The notes under the pieces were generated by a model. That model ran no database searches. It saw only the letters and a program-made list of their open reading frames with translations, and was not told where the DNA came from. Positions 1 to 10,101 of a stretch of 64,000 nt of DNA are shown piece after piece. Each line of letters starts with the position of its first letter. Position 1 is the first letter of the stretch. A program made the translations under genes and the position numbers. The stretch comes from Liolophura sinensis (Eukaryota > Mollusca > Polyplacophora > Chitonida > Chitonidae), in assembly GCF_032854445.1 (NCBI RefSeq), contig NC_088302.1:12333338-12397337 (forward strand), written 5' to 3'.

Positions 1-119
1 ATGTTTTCTATAGGTCTTTTGATTACATTTGTCCTATAACTATTATGTTTTTCAAATATTAAAGCTGGTAGATTGCTCGAATTTTTAAGATCGCCAAAAA
101 CCGTTGTGTTCACGGTTCA

Positions 120-300
120 CGGTTCAAGGTTCCCCCTTTTCCCGATCAACAAATAAATCAATGAATAAAGAAACGTGTTAATCAATCAATCAACCAATCT
201 ATCAATCTCAATCAGTCAGTCAATCAATCGATCATTCAACCGATCGACCAACCAACAAAACAATCAATCAGTGAACCAACAAATCATATTTTGCTTCATT
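120..300 (+). repeat. (AATC)n-type imperfect microsatellite before exon 2 of gene A
   Basis: Degenerate tcaa/aatc tetranucleotide repeat that ends within about 30 bp of the exon 2 acceptor. The same kind of repeat sits at the same place in genes B and C. Confidence 0.85.
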
Positions 301-313
301 TTTTTCGTTACAG

Positions 314-841
314 TGGTTTTTGGTGCGTGGCTTTTCTCGGCATGTTGTCGGGTTTGTTATATACGGTCTTCTCCCAGGTTGTTGTCATACTGGAGTACCC
401 GACCATAACACAGCAGAGCGTGAAATTTACGGCTGGCCTGCCCTTTCCGGCCGTCACACTCTGTAGTTTAAACCAATTCCGGAAGTCTGTGGTTGGCGAC
501 GATCCGGTTATACGTCCGATAACTGGAGCGATCCTATTTGGAATTATACAATGGATCAGAAAGCGGTTGAGGAAATGGAGTTGTACTTGGAATACATAGG
601 TCATCCCCTTGTGGAAACTCTCACGTTTTGTTCTTGGCACAACAAGATCTACGAATGTAAGGATATTTTCAAAGTGCAGAAGACGGACTTCGGTAAATGT
701 TTCACGTTCAATGGGCGGGAGCAGAATTCAACTCCCAGGTACTCGAGACACAAGGGCAGCATGTACGGCCTCACAGTCGTAGCCAACATCATGCAGAACG
801 AGTACATTCTGGGAGCTGACAATGACGTGGCCGGACTTAGG
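314..841 (+). pseudogene. Gene A exon 2 (TM1 and first half of ectodomain)
   Basis: Begins after a ttacag acceptor and ends in AGG before gtgagt. It encodes TM1 (GFWCVAFLGMLSGLLY), the post-TM1 FPAVTLCSLN block and the CFTFN block. At 528 bp it is 43 bp shorter than the 571-bp exon 2 of genes B and C; the gap lies near position 510 and removes the stretch equivalent to QIQLAMSDLGQMSP. The downstream part is open only in a different frame (551-856). Confidence 0.85.
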
Positions 842-948
842 GTGAGTCTCATTTGATGATGTTCAATACAATTTCAAATTTTCAAAAGACTACTTTTCAA
901 AATTTGGGTAGCAGATTTGTGTGTGTACCATGGTTTTGTGATTGTCAG

Positions 949-1047
949 GTTTTACTGCATGACCCAGAAGAAACTCGGCTGGTAGAAGGAAGAAGGTTTA
1001 ATGTGGCGCCGGGAAAAGCAACCAAAGGCTCTCTGAAACTTAAGCAG
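949..1047 (+). pseudogene. Gene A exon 3
   Basis: A 99-bp phase-0 exon between attgtcag and gttaga, encoding VLLHDPEETRLVEGRRFNVA and the following PGKATKGSLKLKQ. This matches the conserved DEG/ENaC segment AGLKVLxH...GFxVAPG. It is open and aligns without indels to gene C exon 3. Confidence 0.85.
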
Positions 1048-1341
1048 GTTAGAACTATACATATCCCATGTTTGTGATATGTCATATTTTACATAACTTT
1101 GCATACCTGAATATCGTTGATGTTCCATGGGCACTTACATGTGTAATAATACTAAAAAAGTTAAAAAAAACAATGATAGTTATTCCTAATTTTGTTTCTC
1201 GTGGTGAATTTAATATTAAATATTTTCATTTTTTAAACAAATCCCTATAGAGAGTCATGTTCAAATACATAACCGTTAACTGGGAAGTCCTTTCTGCACA
1301 ACTGAAGACGTAACCTTACTTTGTGAATTCTTGATGTGCAG

Positions 1342-1522
1342 GTAAACTACCTGCCGCCGCCATATAAGTTACCGTTTGGGATGGTGTGCACAAATACTTC
1401 GGCGCCGGAGTTTCGGAATGTGCTGACGTTGTACGATCGCTATGACATCATGGCGTGTACGTCGGAATGTCGGTATCACTATATCTACAAAGCCTGTGGA
1501 TGTAGGGCAATATTTGACAAAG
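1342..1522 (+). pseudogene. Gene A exon 4
   Basis: A 181-bp exon after gatgtgcag, ending before gtagac, phase 0 in and phase 1 out. It encodes LPPPY, then five cysteines (VCTN, ACTSEC, ACGC) of the cysteine-rich ectodomain. It is open and the same length as in genes B, C and D. Confidence 0.85.
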
Positions 1523-2640
1523 GTAGACTCACAGTTGTACACGATCTATACTACTCCAGGAGCATTTTATTTATTTTTTTCATTTATTGATGATATTGGC
1601 GAAGCGGAAACAGATAAGTGGAAGCATACGTACTAGTAAGCTTCATGGCTTAAACGAAAAGACACCAAATAATATAATCTTGGATATTTTGGATGAATCC
1701 AAGAGGGTAGTTAGAGGCGGGAGGGGGAAATAACAGGCCTAAACATAGGATTTTTTTGGAACATAAAAAAAGCTACGTGGTGCTACTTAACCATTCAACT
1801 TTGACTTTGTTGTCTTAGCCAATCATAGGTTTTTTAGGCATGTAATCCAAAAGCTAGCTGAAATTTATTTGACATGAAGCTATAAAAGCTTTATCTGTTT
1901 GGTGGGGTAGAGGTAGCCTGCCTGACTGCAGAAACCCTTGTCTTAAGTGCAGCCAGTGGGGTAGTGGGGCTCTTTCTTATTACCTCCCAATTCAGTTTTA
2001 TCTAGATGGGAGGAAAGTCACACTAATTATGAATCTGCAACTTAAGACAGAGACTAATTAGCGCTAATTAAAGATTTAATTGACATAAAACCTATAACAT
2101 TGCGATGTAAAATGTTGAGCATGGTGCAAATAGAAAGAATCGCAAACTTCAGACAACATTATGTGGTGGAAAGGTCACTTAAGAGGTGGTCAAAGGTCAG
2201 CTTGCACCGAATGACCTTTGGTTCTACTTTAGTTAACAAAGATCCTACAGAACTGACTTAAGATCAACTTATGTGGTGAAAAAGTGATTAAAGACAAGGT
2301 CAATGGTCAATTTGCACTGAATGACCTTTCACTGGTGAGCAAATAGCCTACCTTGCCATATGGAGGTAGAATAGAATGCTTGTCGTAAAGCGACGACGTC
2401 ACTCAATGTTTTGCACCGATACGCCACTCAATTTTCGTAATGACCTAACTGTGTATTAACACAGAGCCAAAAAAATTTGAAACTGGTGGAAAATTTTGAG
2501 TTTTCATCTCTCCATCAAAAATCATGAACTAGGACCAGCTAGTGTGGAAGAAGAATCACTTAAGATAGGTTCACTTGCGAATCTAGAGGGACAGGTGGGA
2601 GGACGGGACTATATTTTAACGCTATTAAACTATTTCACCA
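1523..2640 (+). other. Gene A intron 4
   Basis: About 1.1 kb with no coding match. Its first part aligns loosely with intron 4 of genes B and C (shared caaataatataatcttgg). From 2150 to 2580 it holds two to three diverged ~110-bp direct repeats with AGGTCA/TGACCT half sites. Confidence 0.6.
2155..2580 (+). repeat. Diverged ~110-bp direct repeats with AGGTCA half sites
   Basis: Blocks beginning atgtggtggaaa (2161) and atgtggtgaaaa (2271), with a weaker third near 2540. Each ends with a paired arrangement such as caaaggtca ... tgacctttg at 2198-2221. Arms are inverted with a 14-base spacer between the AGGTCA/TGACCT cores. Confidence 0.55.
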
Positions 2641-3420
2641 GGAAGCGCCACACTGTGCCATGCAAGGGAGCTGTTGGAATGTTACGTTTCAACATTTGGT
2701 GAGTTGGAAACGCCACACTGTGCCATGCAAGGGAGCTGTTGGAATGTTACGTTTCAACATTTGGTGAGTTGGAAACGCCACACTGTGCCATGCAAGGGAG
2801 CTGTTGGAATGTTACGTTTCAACATTTGGTGAGTTGGAAACACCACACTGTGCCATGCAAGGGAGCTGTTGGAATGTTACGTTTCAACATTTGGTGAGTT
2901 GGAAACGCCACACTGTGCCATGCAAGGGAGCTGTTGGAATGTTATGTTTCAACACTTGGTGAGTTGGAAACGCCACACTGTGCCATGCAAGGGAGCTGTT
3001 GGAATGTTATGTTTCAACATTTGGTGAGTTGGAAACGCCACACTGTGCCATGCAAGGGAGCTACTGGAATGCTACGTTCCAACATTTGGTGAGTTGGAAA
3101 CGCCACACTGTGCCATGCAAGGGAGCTGTTGGAATGTTACGTTCCAACATTTGGTGAGTTGGAAACGCCACACTGTGCCATGCAAGGGAGCTGTTGGAAT
3201 GTTATGTTTCAACACTTGGTGAGTTGGAAACACCACACTGTGCCATGCAAGGGAGCTGTTGGAATGTTATGTTTCAACATTTGGTGAGTTGGAAACGCCA
3301 CACTGTGCCATGCAAGGGAGCTACTGGAATGCTACGTTCCAACATTTGGTGAGTTGGAAACGCCACACTGTGCCATGCAAGGGAGCTGTTGGAATGTTAC
3401 GTTAAAACATTTGGTGAGTT
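2641..3420 (+). repeat. Twelve tandem copies of gene A exon 5 with its 5' splice site
   Basis: Twelve units of exactly 65 bp. Each unit is the 57-bp exon 5 (frame GNATLCHARELLECYVSTF; the first unit reads GSATLC) plus the 8-bp donor gtgagttg, whose last g is shared with the next unit. Genes B (19735-19791) and C (42502-42558) have one copy. Only unit 1 has an acceptor (ttcaccag) in front; all twelve keep a gtgagt donor. After unit 12 the normal intron sequence resumes. Since 65 is not a multiple of 3, reading through into later units changes frame and meets a stop in unit 3 (TGA at 2700-2702 in the third frame of unit 1). Units 5-8 and 9-12 share the same variants, a 260-bp higher-order period. 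Confidence 0.97.
2642..2698 (+). pseudogene. Gene A exon 5, first unit of the array
   Basis: The only array unit with an acceptor (tttcaccag) directly upstream. At 57 bp, phase 1 in and out, with donor gtgagt at 2699, it is the copy expected to be spliced to exon 4. It carries the two cysteines of the LC...EC pair. Confidence 0.8.
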
Positions 3421-4980
3421 CAACATTTTCCCATTTTACTAGACTGTTTAGTTATTACTACCAGAGAGGTAAAACTGTAGAGAAATGGCTTGTTTAACTC
3501 CCAAACAGTGATAACCCCACACAAGATCAAACAAAGAAACACGAACACAATTAGAAGGATTCACTACATATATTTCAATACTCTAATCTGAATAGTACAA
3601 CCTACATACGGTATACAAAATAATGTAAATAACAAAATATAGTTTCTTACGGAGGTTACAGCTTTCACATTTCGGTAAAACACACGGTGTCTCAATGACA
3701 AGTCTCAGTCCACAAAAAATGGGTAAATCCAGAGTTCCTCATGAATTCCTCAGGGTGACAATTGGTATTCAAAGTACAACAGCAAATGGTTAAAACCAAC
3801 TTCTGTTGGAGTCACAGTCTTCACTGGGCTACTGATTAGGTTTATGCAGGGCACTCAGTATCCAGTCCTCTGGACGTGTTTACAATAATTCATAGTCGAT
3901 TCTAGAACTGACGGCCTGTTTACTATACAGAGATATCTCATACGTTTACAGTGGTTATCCAGAAAGATCGCTCGGACCAAATGTACTCTAACACAAGGCG
4001 TGCTTTTTACTTGTAAACGGCCCCCCAGATCTAAGCCAAACGTTCACTCGGTTGGTGTCAAGATGGTCGAATTCATTCACGGTACAAACAAGGAAATAAA
4101 CAAATATTGGTGAAAATGACCTGAACACGGTGTTAAACCCAATCATCAGTCGTTCTGGCAATAAATCCATAAAACCATCAATCCATCATTTACTAAATCA
4201 ACGAATCAATCCGAGATGAAGGCCGTGGCGGAACAGTTGAGATGCGTGTCTTTGATTCCTGGGACACGCGAGGTGTTGGTTGAGTCACACCTTCAGATAG
4301 GGACTTTCCGAGATTCCCCAGCCATTGTTTATGGAACGGTGTAAAATGGCGATTCTGTAGAGGTTTGAACAGTCCTTGTTCGGAAGCGTAGTCGCTTTAA
4401 CTTAAGGGCAACCCCTCAGGGCCTGATGTACGTAGCTGTCACATTTTGGTGACTATCGTGATAAGACTTTTGATATGTTTTGGAGGTAGAAACTTTAAAA
4501 AACTGTGTACTTAGATTTATAGGTATAGATTTATTTTGATTTGTGGGCCTCAAATTCATTGAAATGTGGTTAAATGAGTTCCATGGCTCTGTATTCATGA
4601 TCACAGAACATCAGTGTATCGGAAGTTCTCAATCAATACATTAACTGTTTAATTTGCTCAACGTAAGTGTGATAACTGTAAATCTCGACATGAAAGCGAA
4701 AGAGAATGCGTCAAAGTGGTTCCAGAACTGATGAGGGCATTTTGGAGTCACTGATTGATGGCATGTTTTAACAACGAACGTATAAATTGTTGTCAACGTA
4801 AATCCAAGAAACGTGCAAAGAAAGCGTGACAAAGTTATTTTTGGGTCATAGAATGTAATTGGTTACATTTGGTCATCCGCTAGGGGTGTGGATAACTTCG
4901 GAAGTGCTAATGCGAAGCGGTCGCCGGTAGACATGTTTACTTAACGTCATCTTTATGATACCATGTAATTTGTGTTGTAG
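3421..4980 (+). other. Gene A intron 5
   Basis: About 1.56 kb, no coding match. The part from about 4200 to 4440 aligns with gene B intron 5 (22730-22940; shared tgttcggaagcgtag). The 48-bp minisatellite that fills this intron in B and C is absent. Confidence 0.6.
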
Positions 4981-5137
4981 ATTATTTCATGACTGAGAAC
5001 ATCGCCTGGACGTGCGGCTGTCCAATCCCGTGTAAGACGAACATCTATGACGCAGAGGTTTCCATGGGTGATTATCCGTCCTCTGCTCTAATGGAGCAGA
5101 TAGAAACCGTGCTCAACCTGACTTTAAGTGAGACAGA
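4981..5137 (+). pseudogene. Gene A exon 6
   Basis: A 157-bp exon after tgtgttgtag, ending before gtaagt, phase 1 in and phase 2 out. It encodes YFMTENIAWTCGCPIPCKTN and on through MGDYPSSALME. CGCPxPC is the last cysteine cluster of the DEG/ENaC ectodomain. Open and full length. Confidence 0.85.
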
Positions 5138-5189
5138 GTAAGTGAGTCAACCACAGCAATGGTCAAGGTCAAGACTGAGATACATTTTT

Positions 5190-5460
5190 TATATATTAAT
5201 GCGAAATCTCGCTTCTCAACTCGAATTTGATGATCTTTGATCAAGATGATAGGACTGACACATGAACAAGCCAATCTCATTCTGTAGCGTTCTTTGGCCG
5301 CAGACGATTTTGATAGTTCATGCAATGCAAAATCCTGCTTACCAAACTGAATTTTGTGTTCAAATATGATAAGACATGTGAACACGTAATGCGAAATCAC
5401 GCTTCTTCACATGAATTTTCTGAAAACAAAATGCTGGGACAGACACGTGAACACGAGTTT
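5190..5460 (+). repeat. Three diverged ~70-bp tandem repeats in gene A intron 6
   Basis: Units starting aatgcgaaatctcgcttctc (5200), a weaker one (5325, caatgcaaaatcctgctt) and aatgcgaaatcacgcttctt (5387), each followed by a gaatttt and gacacgtgaac motif. Genes B (23361) and C (44728) have one copy after exon 6. Confidence 0.65.
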
Positions 5461-5635
5461 GATAACGTGTAAATTTCGCACTGAATGGTGATGTCGACTT
5501 ACATGAATGTCACAATTTAACGCTTGCACCATCGCTGACAAATGGAACGTTATGTCATCTGCTGGTTTGTTTCCCCTTCTGTGGCTTCCTCGCACCTAGT
5601 GGAGATCACCCTATGCCTTACATCCAACATTTAAT

Positions 5636-5898
5636 GGCCCTCCGCGGCCCAGTGGTTAGCGCTCTGGCACAGCACAATGATCCAGAAGCCTCTCACCAAT
5701 GTAATTGCTGTGAGTTCAAGTCCAGCGCATGCTGGCTTCCTCTCCGATCACACGTGGGTAGGTTTGCCAGCGACCTGTGAATAGTCGTGGGTTTTCCAGG
5801 GCTCTGTCCGGTTTCCTCCCATGTACCGTAATGCTGGCTGCTGTGTATAAGTGAAATATTTTGGTGTGTATTACCAATCAAATAATTAAATAAATTTA
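5636..5898 (+). mobile_element. tRNA-derived SINE, family 1, near full length
   Basis: Pol III A-box-like gcccagtggttagcg and B-box-like gagttcaagtcc, then the shared central domain and an aagtgaaatatt ... accaatcaaataat tail. Lies where exon 7 of gene A is missing. Confidence 0.85.
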
Positions 5899-6189
5899 GT
5901 ATCATGTTTTTCTTTGCACGGATTCTAGTTACATAACGCAGTTTGGTATCCTCGACTACAGTCAAAAATTCCAGTCAAGTTTAATAAGGTTGTTTCTCGG
6001 TGACAAGTTCAAAAGTTTCAGTTATTACGAGACAATAACGGCCTAGTGTATCAAATTTGGCTACTGATTTATATGACACCCAAGCCCCTAAACTACTTGC
6101 TTGTTTGACGTGGCACCAAGGTGCCGATGTGTCAAAAAGCATTGATTATTACGGGTTTTTTTATTTATATATGTGATGTACACCGTTGT

Positions 6190-6402
6190 CAAGAACACTT
6201 CACTTAGACGACGGCAGTCAGCATTATGGTCAGATGAAATCTGGCAGACCCCAGGAAAAAGCCCCATCATCCGCAGGTTTTTACCAGACCTCCCCAAGTA
6301 CGGCCGGCGAGGAATACAGCATTAGCAGAACTCACAGCGACCGCATCGGTGAGAGGCCCCTGGATCATTGAGCCTTGCTGGCACGCTAATAACCTCGGCC
6401 CT
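6190..6402 (-). mobile_element. SINE family 1 fragment, minus strand
   Basis: Reverse complement of the family 1 body, from the aagtgaaatattc-equivalent end back to the tRNA-like head. Diverged. Second SINE inside the interval of the missing exon 7. Confidence 0.75.
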
Positions 6403-6679
6403 GGAGATGCGAGAATAACCTCACGTGCAAAATATGAGACTATAGTGTTTATTTACTTGGCACGGAAAAGAGATACGGACACACCTGAAACTCTGATGCA
6501 TCAGATGATATTGCAATGAAGACGTACGCTTTTCACTAAGGTTTTGCATGTCACCTGGTGACCGTGCGCGTTATCTCTTAGAGGCTGGTCTAGAAATACA
6601 AATTTCGTTAGAACTGTTCTCTAGTGTGTCTGAATACCCTAGCACTTTAATACATTTAAACATCTTTTTATCTTCTCAG

Positions 6680-6813
6680 GTACCTTCGGGGGTCAGCTGG
6701 GGATTTTCATCGGCGCAAGTCTGTTGAGCATATTGGAGTTTCTTGAATTTGGATTGGAGATTATCTTTCTCAAAGTTTTGAGGGGAGGGAATAGAACACG
6801 GCTTCGGACTTAA
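6680..6813 (+). pseudogene. Gene A exon 8 (TM2 and short C-tail)
   Basis: Begins after ttctcag in phase 1 and ends at TAA. It encodes TFGGQLGIFIGASLLSILEF and a short tail ending RTRLRT. GGQLG...GAS is the TM2 and selectivity-filter signature of the DEG/ENaC family. 134 bp, as in genes B and C. Confidence 0.87.
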
Positions 6814-7394
6814 CGATTTACACGAGATTCACCATAAAGAGGAATTAGCGAGAAATTTGTAAAACATTTCTCCCGTGACTATTGGTGTGCCTATTGCTAT
6901 TGCACAAAGCTCGCATGTTAAATTTTCGAGAAAATCGAAAGATTTATGAAATTCTTATTTTTGTGGCGATTATATGAAAACCACAAATCGAACGGGACTA
7001 ATTCTTTGAAACTCATAATCCGGAGGCCAAGATATTCTCAGATATATTTTTTTTCGATCCAGTTATGCAGGTTTTAGTGTTAACCTACTTTTGCCCTACT
7101 TTCATTGGTCCACCGAAAGCTAACTTACATACGGAATAGATTTGTGTAAAGAAGTTTTAATCCCACCAAACTATAGTCACATGTACCAGATTTGAAGAAA
7201 ATCGCTTCAGTGGTTCTGGAGAAGAAGACCCTTAATTTAATGTCAATAGGGTATCGCCCAGAGAGCTGACCCCTTAATAAGAATAATCCTGACAATTACA
7301 ATAGGGTATTACCCAAAGGGCAGATCCCCTAATAAGGCTTTTCACACTTTTTTTGCATGCTTCCGTAATTCACGCCACCCATAAAAGAGATTTA

Positions 7395-8060
7395 TAAGCA
7401 AGAACATCTCTGAGATCATACTCATCTGCTTGGACATGATCCTGCTTACTGAGATGATAGTCTTTCTGCTTAGACACGACCCTGCTTACTGAGATGATAG
7501 TCTTTCTGCTTGACACGACTCTGCTTTACTGCGATAATACTCATCTACTTGGGCATGACCCTGCTTACTGAGATAATACTCTTTCTGCTTGGACATGATC
7601 TGCTTGCTGAGATGATACTCATCTGCTTGGACATGACCCTGCTTATTGAAATGATACTCATCTGCTTGGTACATGATCCTGCTTACTGACAGGATACTCA
7701 TCTGATTGGACACGACCCTGCTTACTGAGATAATAGTCTTTCTGTTTGAACATGACCCTGCTTACTGAGATAATACTCTTTCTGCTTGGACCCTGCTTAT
7801 TGAAATGATACTCATCTGCTTGGACATGATCCTGCTTACTGAGATAATAGTCTTTCTGTTTTTGGACATGACCCTGCTTGCTGAGATGATACTCATCTGC
7901 TTGGACAAGACCCTGGCTACTGAGATGATATTCATTTGCTTGGACATGACCCTTGTTACTGAGACGATACTCATCTGCTTGGACACGACCCTGGTTACTG
8001 AAATGCTACTCATTTGCTTAGGCAGGGCCCTTGTTACTGAGATGATACTCATCTTCTATG
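7395..8060 (+). repeat. 39-bp minisatellite, about 16 units
   Basis: Repeats of ctgcttactgagatgatact plus catctgcttggacatgacc, with substitutions and small indels. 39 is a multiple of 3, which explains long open frames on both strands. One to two decayed units remain in the B-C spacer at about 27170-27260. Confidence 0.92.
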
Positions 8061-8387
8061 ACATGCCCGACAAAGAAACGTTTACGTTAAAAGTGACTGC
8101 TGTATGTTATGAAACGAAATATTCAGACCACTTACAAACATCCACTGAAGTTTGTTAAGAAAGCAAGTTATCCAGTACGTGATTATCATAATTGGCTTAC
8201 AATGGGAACCAGCAGTTACAAATGGATCACATATCCCGCTACAGTTCAAATATTGCTTGTACCAGCGTTAAATATTGATGTCAAATAGGACACGACCAAA
8301 TATACCTGCTAAACACCATGAGATATGACATTTCCTTTGACAAATGCTTATGGGACGTCAACAGGAAGGCATGAGTTAAAATAAACC

Positions 8388-8513
8388 TTCCCACGTACGG
8401 CCGTAGAGGAAGCCACCATGAGATAGACTTGAACTCACAGCGACCGCATTGGTGTGAGGCTCCTGGTTTATGACGCTGCGCTAACGCGCTACCCAGCTAA
8501 GCCACAGAGGCTA
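8388..8513 (-). mobile_element. SINE family 1, 5' half, minus strand
   Basis: Begins cacgtacggccgtagagg and runs back to a tRNA-like head (agccacagaggc). Tail half missing. Confidence 0.8.
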
Positions 8514-9229
8514 AATATAATATGAACATTAATAGCTTAACACGTACTAACGCTTTTCAGGTACAGCTTTTTAGTCCAAATGGTCAGAGAGTGTCAACAG
8601 TCAGGAAATTTGCTTTAGCATGGTTGACTGCTATGGTTGACAATAACAAAGTAGACTACACAATATGCCCCAGCACATCGTACCGGAGTCGCAAATATGT
8701 CAAAACAATGGTACAACAATGAGTCTGCCGTGCTATCAAAGGGCGGTGGATTACTCTGGACCCTCTTGTTTCCTCCTCTCCTGTACTTACTCACGCACCG
8801 CCCTGTCAGTGAAACGCTCTTGGGCGCGGCGGTATTGAACACGAATAAAACAATATAAATATACTGACTTGTAATTGATTATCAGTATCGGAATATATTG
8901 ATTTGGTCTCTATTCATACTTATTTCATGCCAACATCGTTAAGAGATTTACCTGGGTGAATAAACATATCTGGCATCTCGTGACGGTCTCGCGGGAACTT
9001 AATGGCTGAGGTAATGAAAACCTCTGCATTGACAAATACCACTGAAGAAAATGGTACAGAATGTCAGAGATTTTTTTTTCATTACGACAGATAAGCTCCT
9101 TGTTTTTGCCATGATTTCAATACCACATCTTTACATGAACAATAGATGTTTCTTGTTTGAGTAGGCCTACACTTGCTCATGACGGAAACAATTATGGGAG
9201 TTGGAGGTTCACAGATTGTATCGATGTAG

Positions 9230-9934
9230 GATGGCGTAAATCAGGGGGGCAAGGTAAAATGATAGTGTAGCCATCTACACGAAGGCAGTAGGGTGTTAAC
9301 GTTATCTAATGTCCATAGATTTACTGCTGTTCACTTTTGGTTACGCTTCCGTCTGTGATTTTAGCGGGCAATACTCTCTACTTGGACTTATTGAAAGGAA
9401 ACCGGAAGCCCGTCTACACCCAAGGAACAGGAGTACACATTTCCAAATTTATGAAATATTTTGGTTAGTCATGCCCTCGTGATCTTTTTCAACCACATAT
9501 GGAAGCAAAATATCGATAACAACCGAGAGCACGCCCTCCCACCCGGGTACACGTGATCTAACGGTTCAGTAAATGCCCGGAGAGTTAGTAAAGGTTCTCC
9601 TCCAATGCCTTTGTCCCAAGCCGCTTCGATATGTCAAAGCAGACTGAGATATTATTGGGGAATATTGATTTGACATTGAAATATTTAGAAAAGCTAATGG
9701 CCTTCAGAATGTGGGCCCTATTGATAATACAGAGCTATGGACAGTTTATCTATGCTTTAAAATGCTGCTGATCTCACTCCAATCGCACCAGCGAGGCGGT
9801 TCGATCACGCATATCTTCAATGACGAGATAAATTTGGACTAAGCTCTGCTAGTTTTGCCATGGTGTTATGGTGACGCTAGAAGCTGTCTCAGGCTACGTT
9901 TGCTTGTCGCTTGACTTTGGCACCACTGTTCAGG
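9230..9934 (+). promoter_or_regulatory. Conserved 5' flank of gene B (putative promoter/5' UTR)
   Basis: Aligns with 34785-35378 upstream of gene C, including atgcctttgtcccaag, aaaagctaatggccttc and ccatggtgttatggtgac up to the ATG. No clear TATA box. Conservation may only reflect recent duplication. Confidence 0.4.
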
Positions 9935-10101
9935 ATGAAAACCGATGAGGTGAAATCAGAAAAAGTCAACAGCTGGGTGGATGAAGTCAAAGGCGTTTGC
10001 CCAGAAAAACGGAACCAGAAAACTAGTTTGTTTCAAGAATTCTCTCAAAATGCAACGGTACACGGACTTCGGCACACCTCTCAGCATGGTCTGTTTAGAC
10101 G
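9935..10101 (+). CDS. Gene B exon 1 (N-terminal cytoplasmic)
   Basis: 167 bp from ATG to the gtaagt donor, phase 2 out. It encodes the cytoplasmic N-terminus, ending with NATVHGLRHTSQHGLFR; the HG pair is the gating-critical motif of DEG/ENaC channels. Confidence 0.88.

Larger units (their letters stand above)
314..6813 (+). pseudogene. Gene A: DEG/ENaC channel subunit, 5'-incomplete, probable pseudogene
   Basis: This is the first of four tandem DEG/ENaC sodium-channel genes. Exon 1 would lie left of the window. Exons seen are 314-841 (exon 2), 949-1047 (3), 1342-1522 (4), 2641/2642-2698 with eleven further tandem copies to 3420 (5), 4981-5137 (6) and 6680-6813 (8). All have GT/AG borders and the phases of genes B-D. 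Against gene C, exon 2 lacks 43 bp near 510, which shifts the frame. Exon 7 (98 bp, just before TM2) is not found between 5138 and 6679, although flanking intron sequence is recognisable and two SINE pieces sit there. Losing exon 7 would also shift the frame into exon 8. Exons 3, 4, 6 and 8 are otherwise open, so the decay is recent. A mis-assembled or alternative allele is possible, but two independent lesions make a pseudogene likeliest. Confidence 0.75.
6814..9900. other. A-B spacer
   Basis: No gene seen. Holds a 39-bp minisatellite (7395-8060), a SINE piece and, from about 8540 to 9930, sequence homologous to parts of the B-C spacer (for instance the cgcaaatatgtcaaaacaa stretch at 8689 and 28014). 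Confidence 0.7.

Noticed and set aside
7486-8158. Open frames over the 39-bp array
   Set aside because: Same artefact: the unit length is a multiple of 3 with no start context and no family motif.
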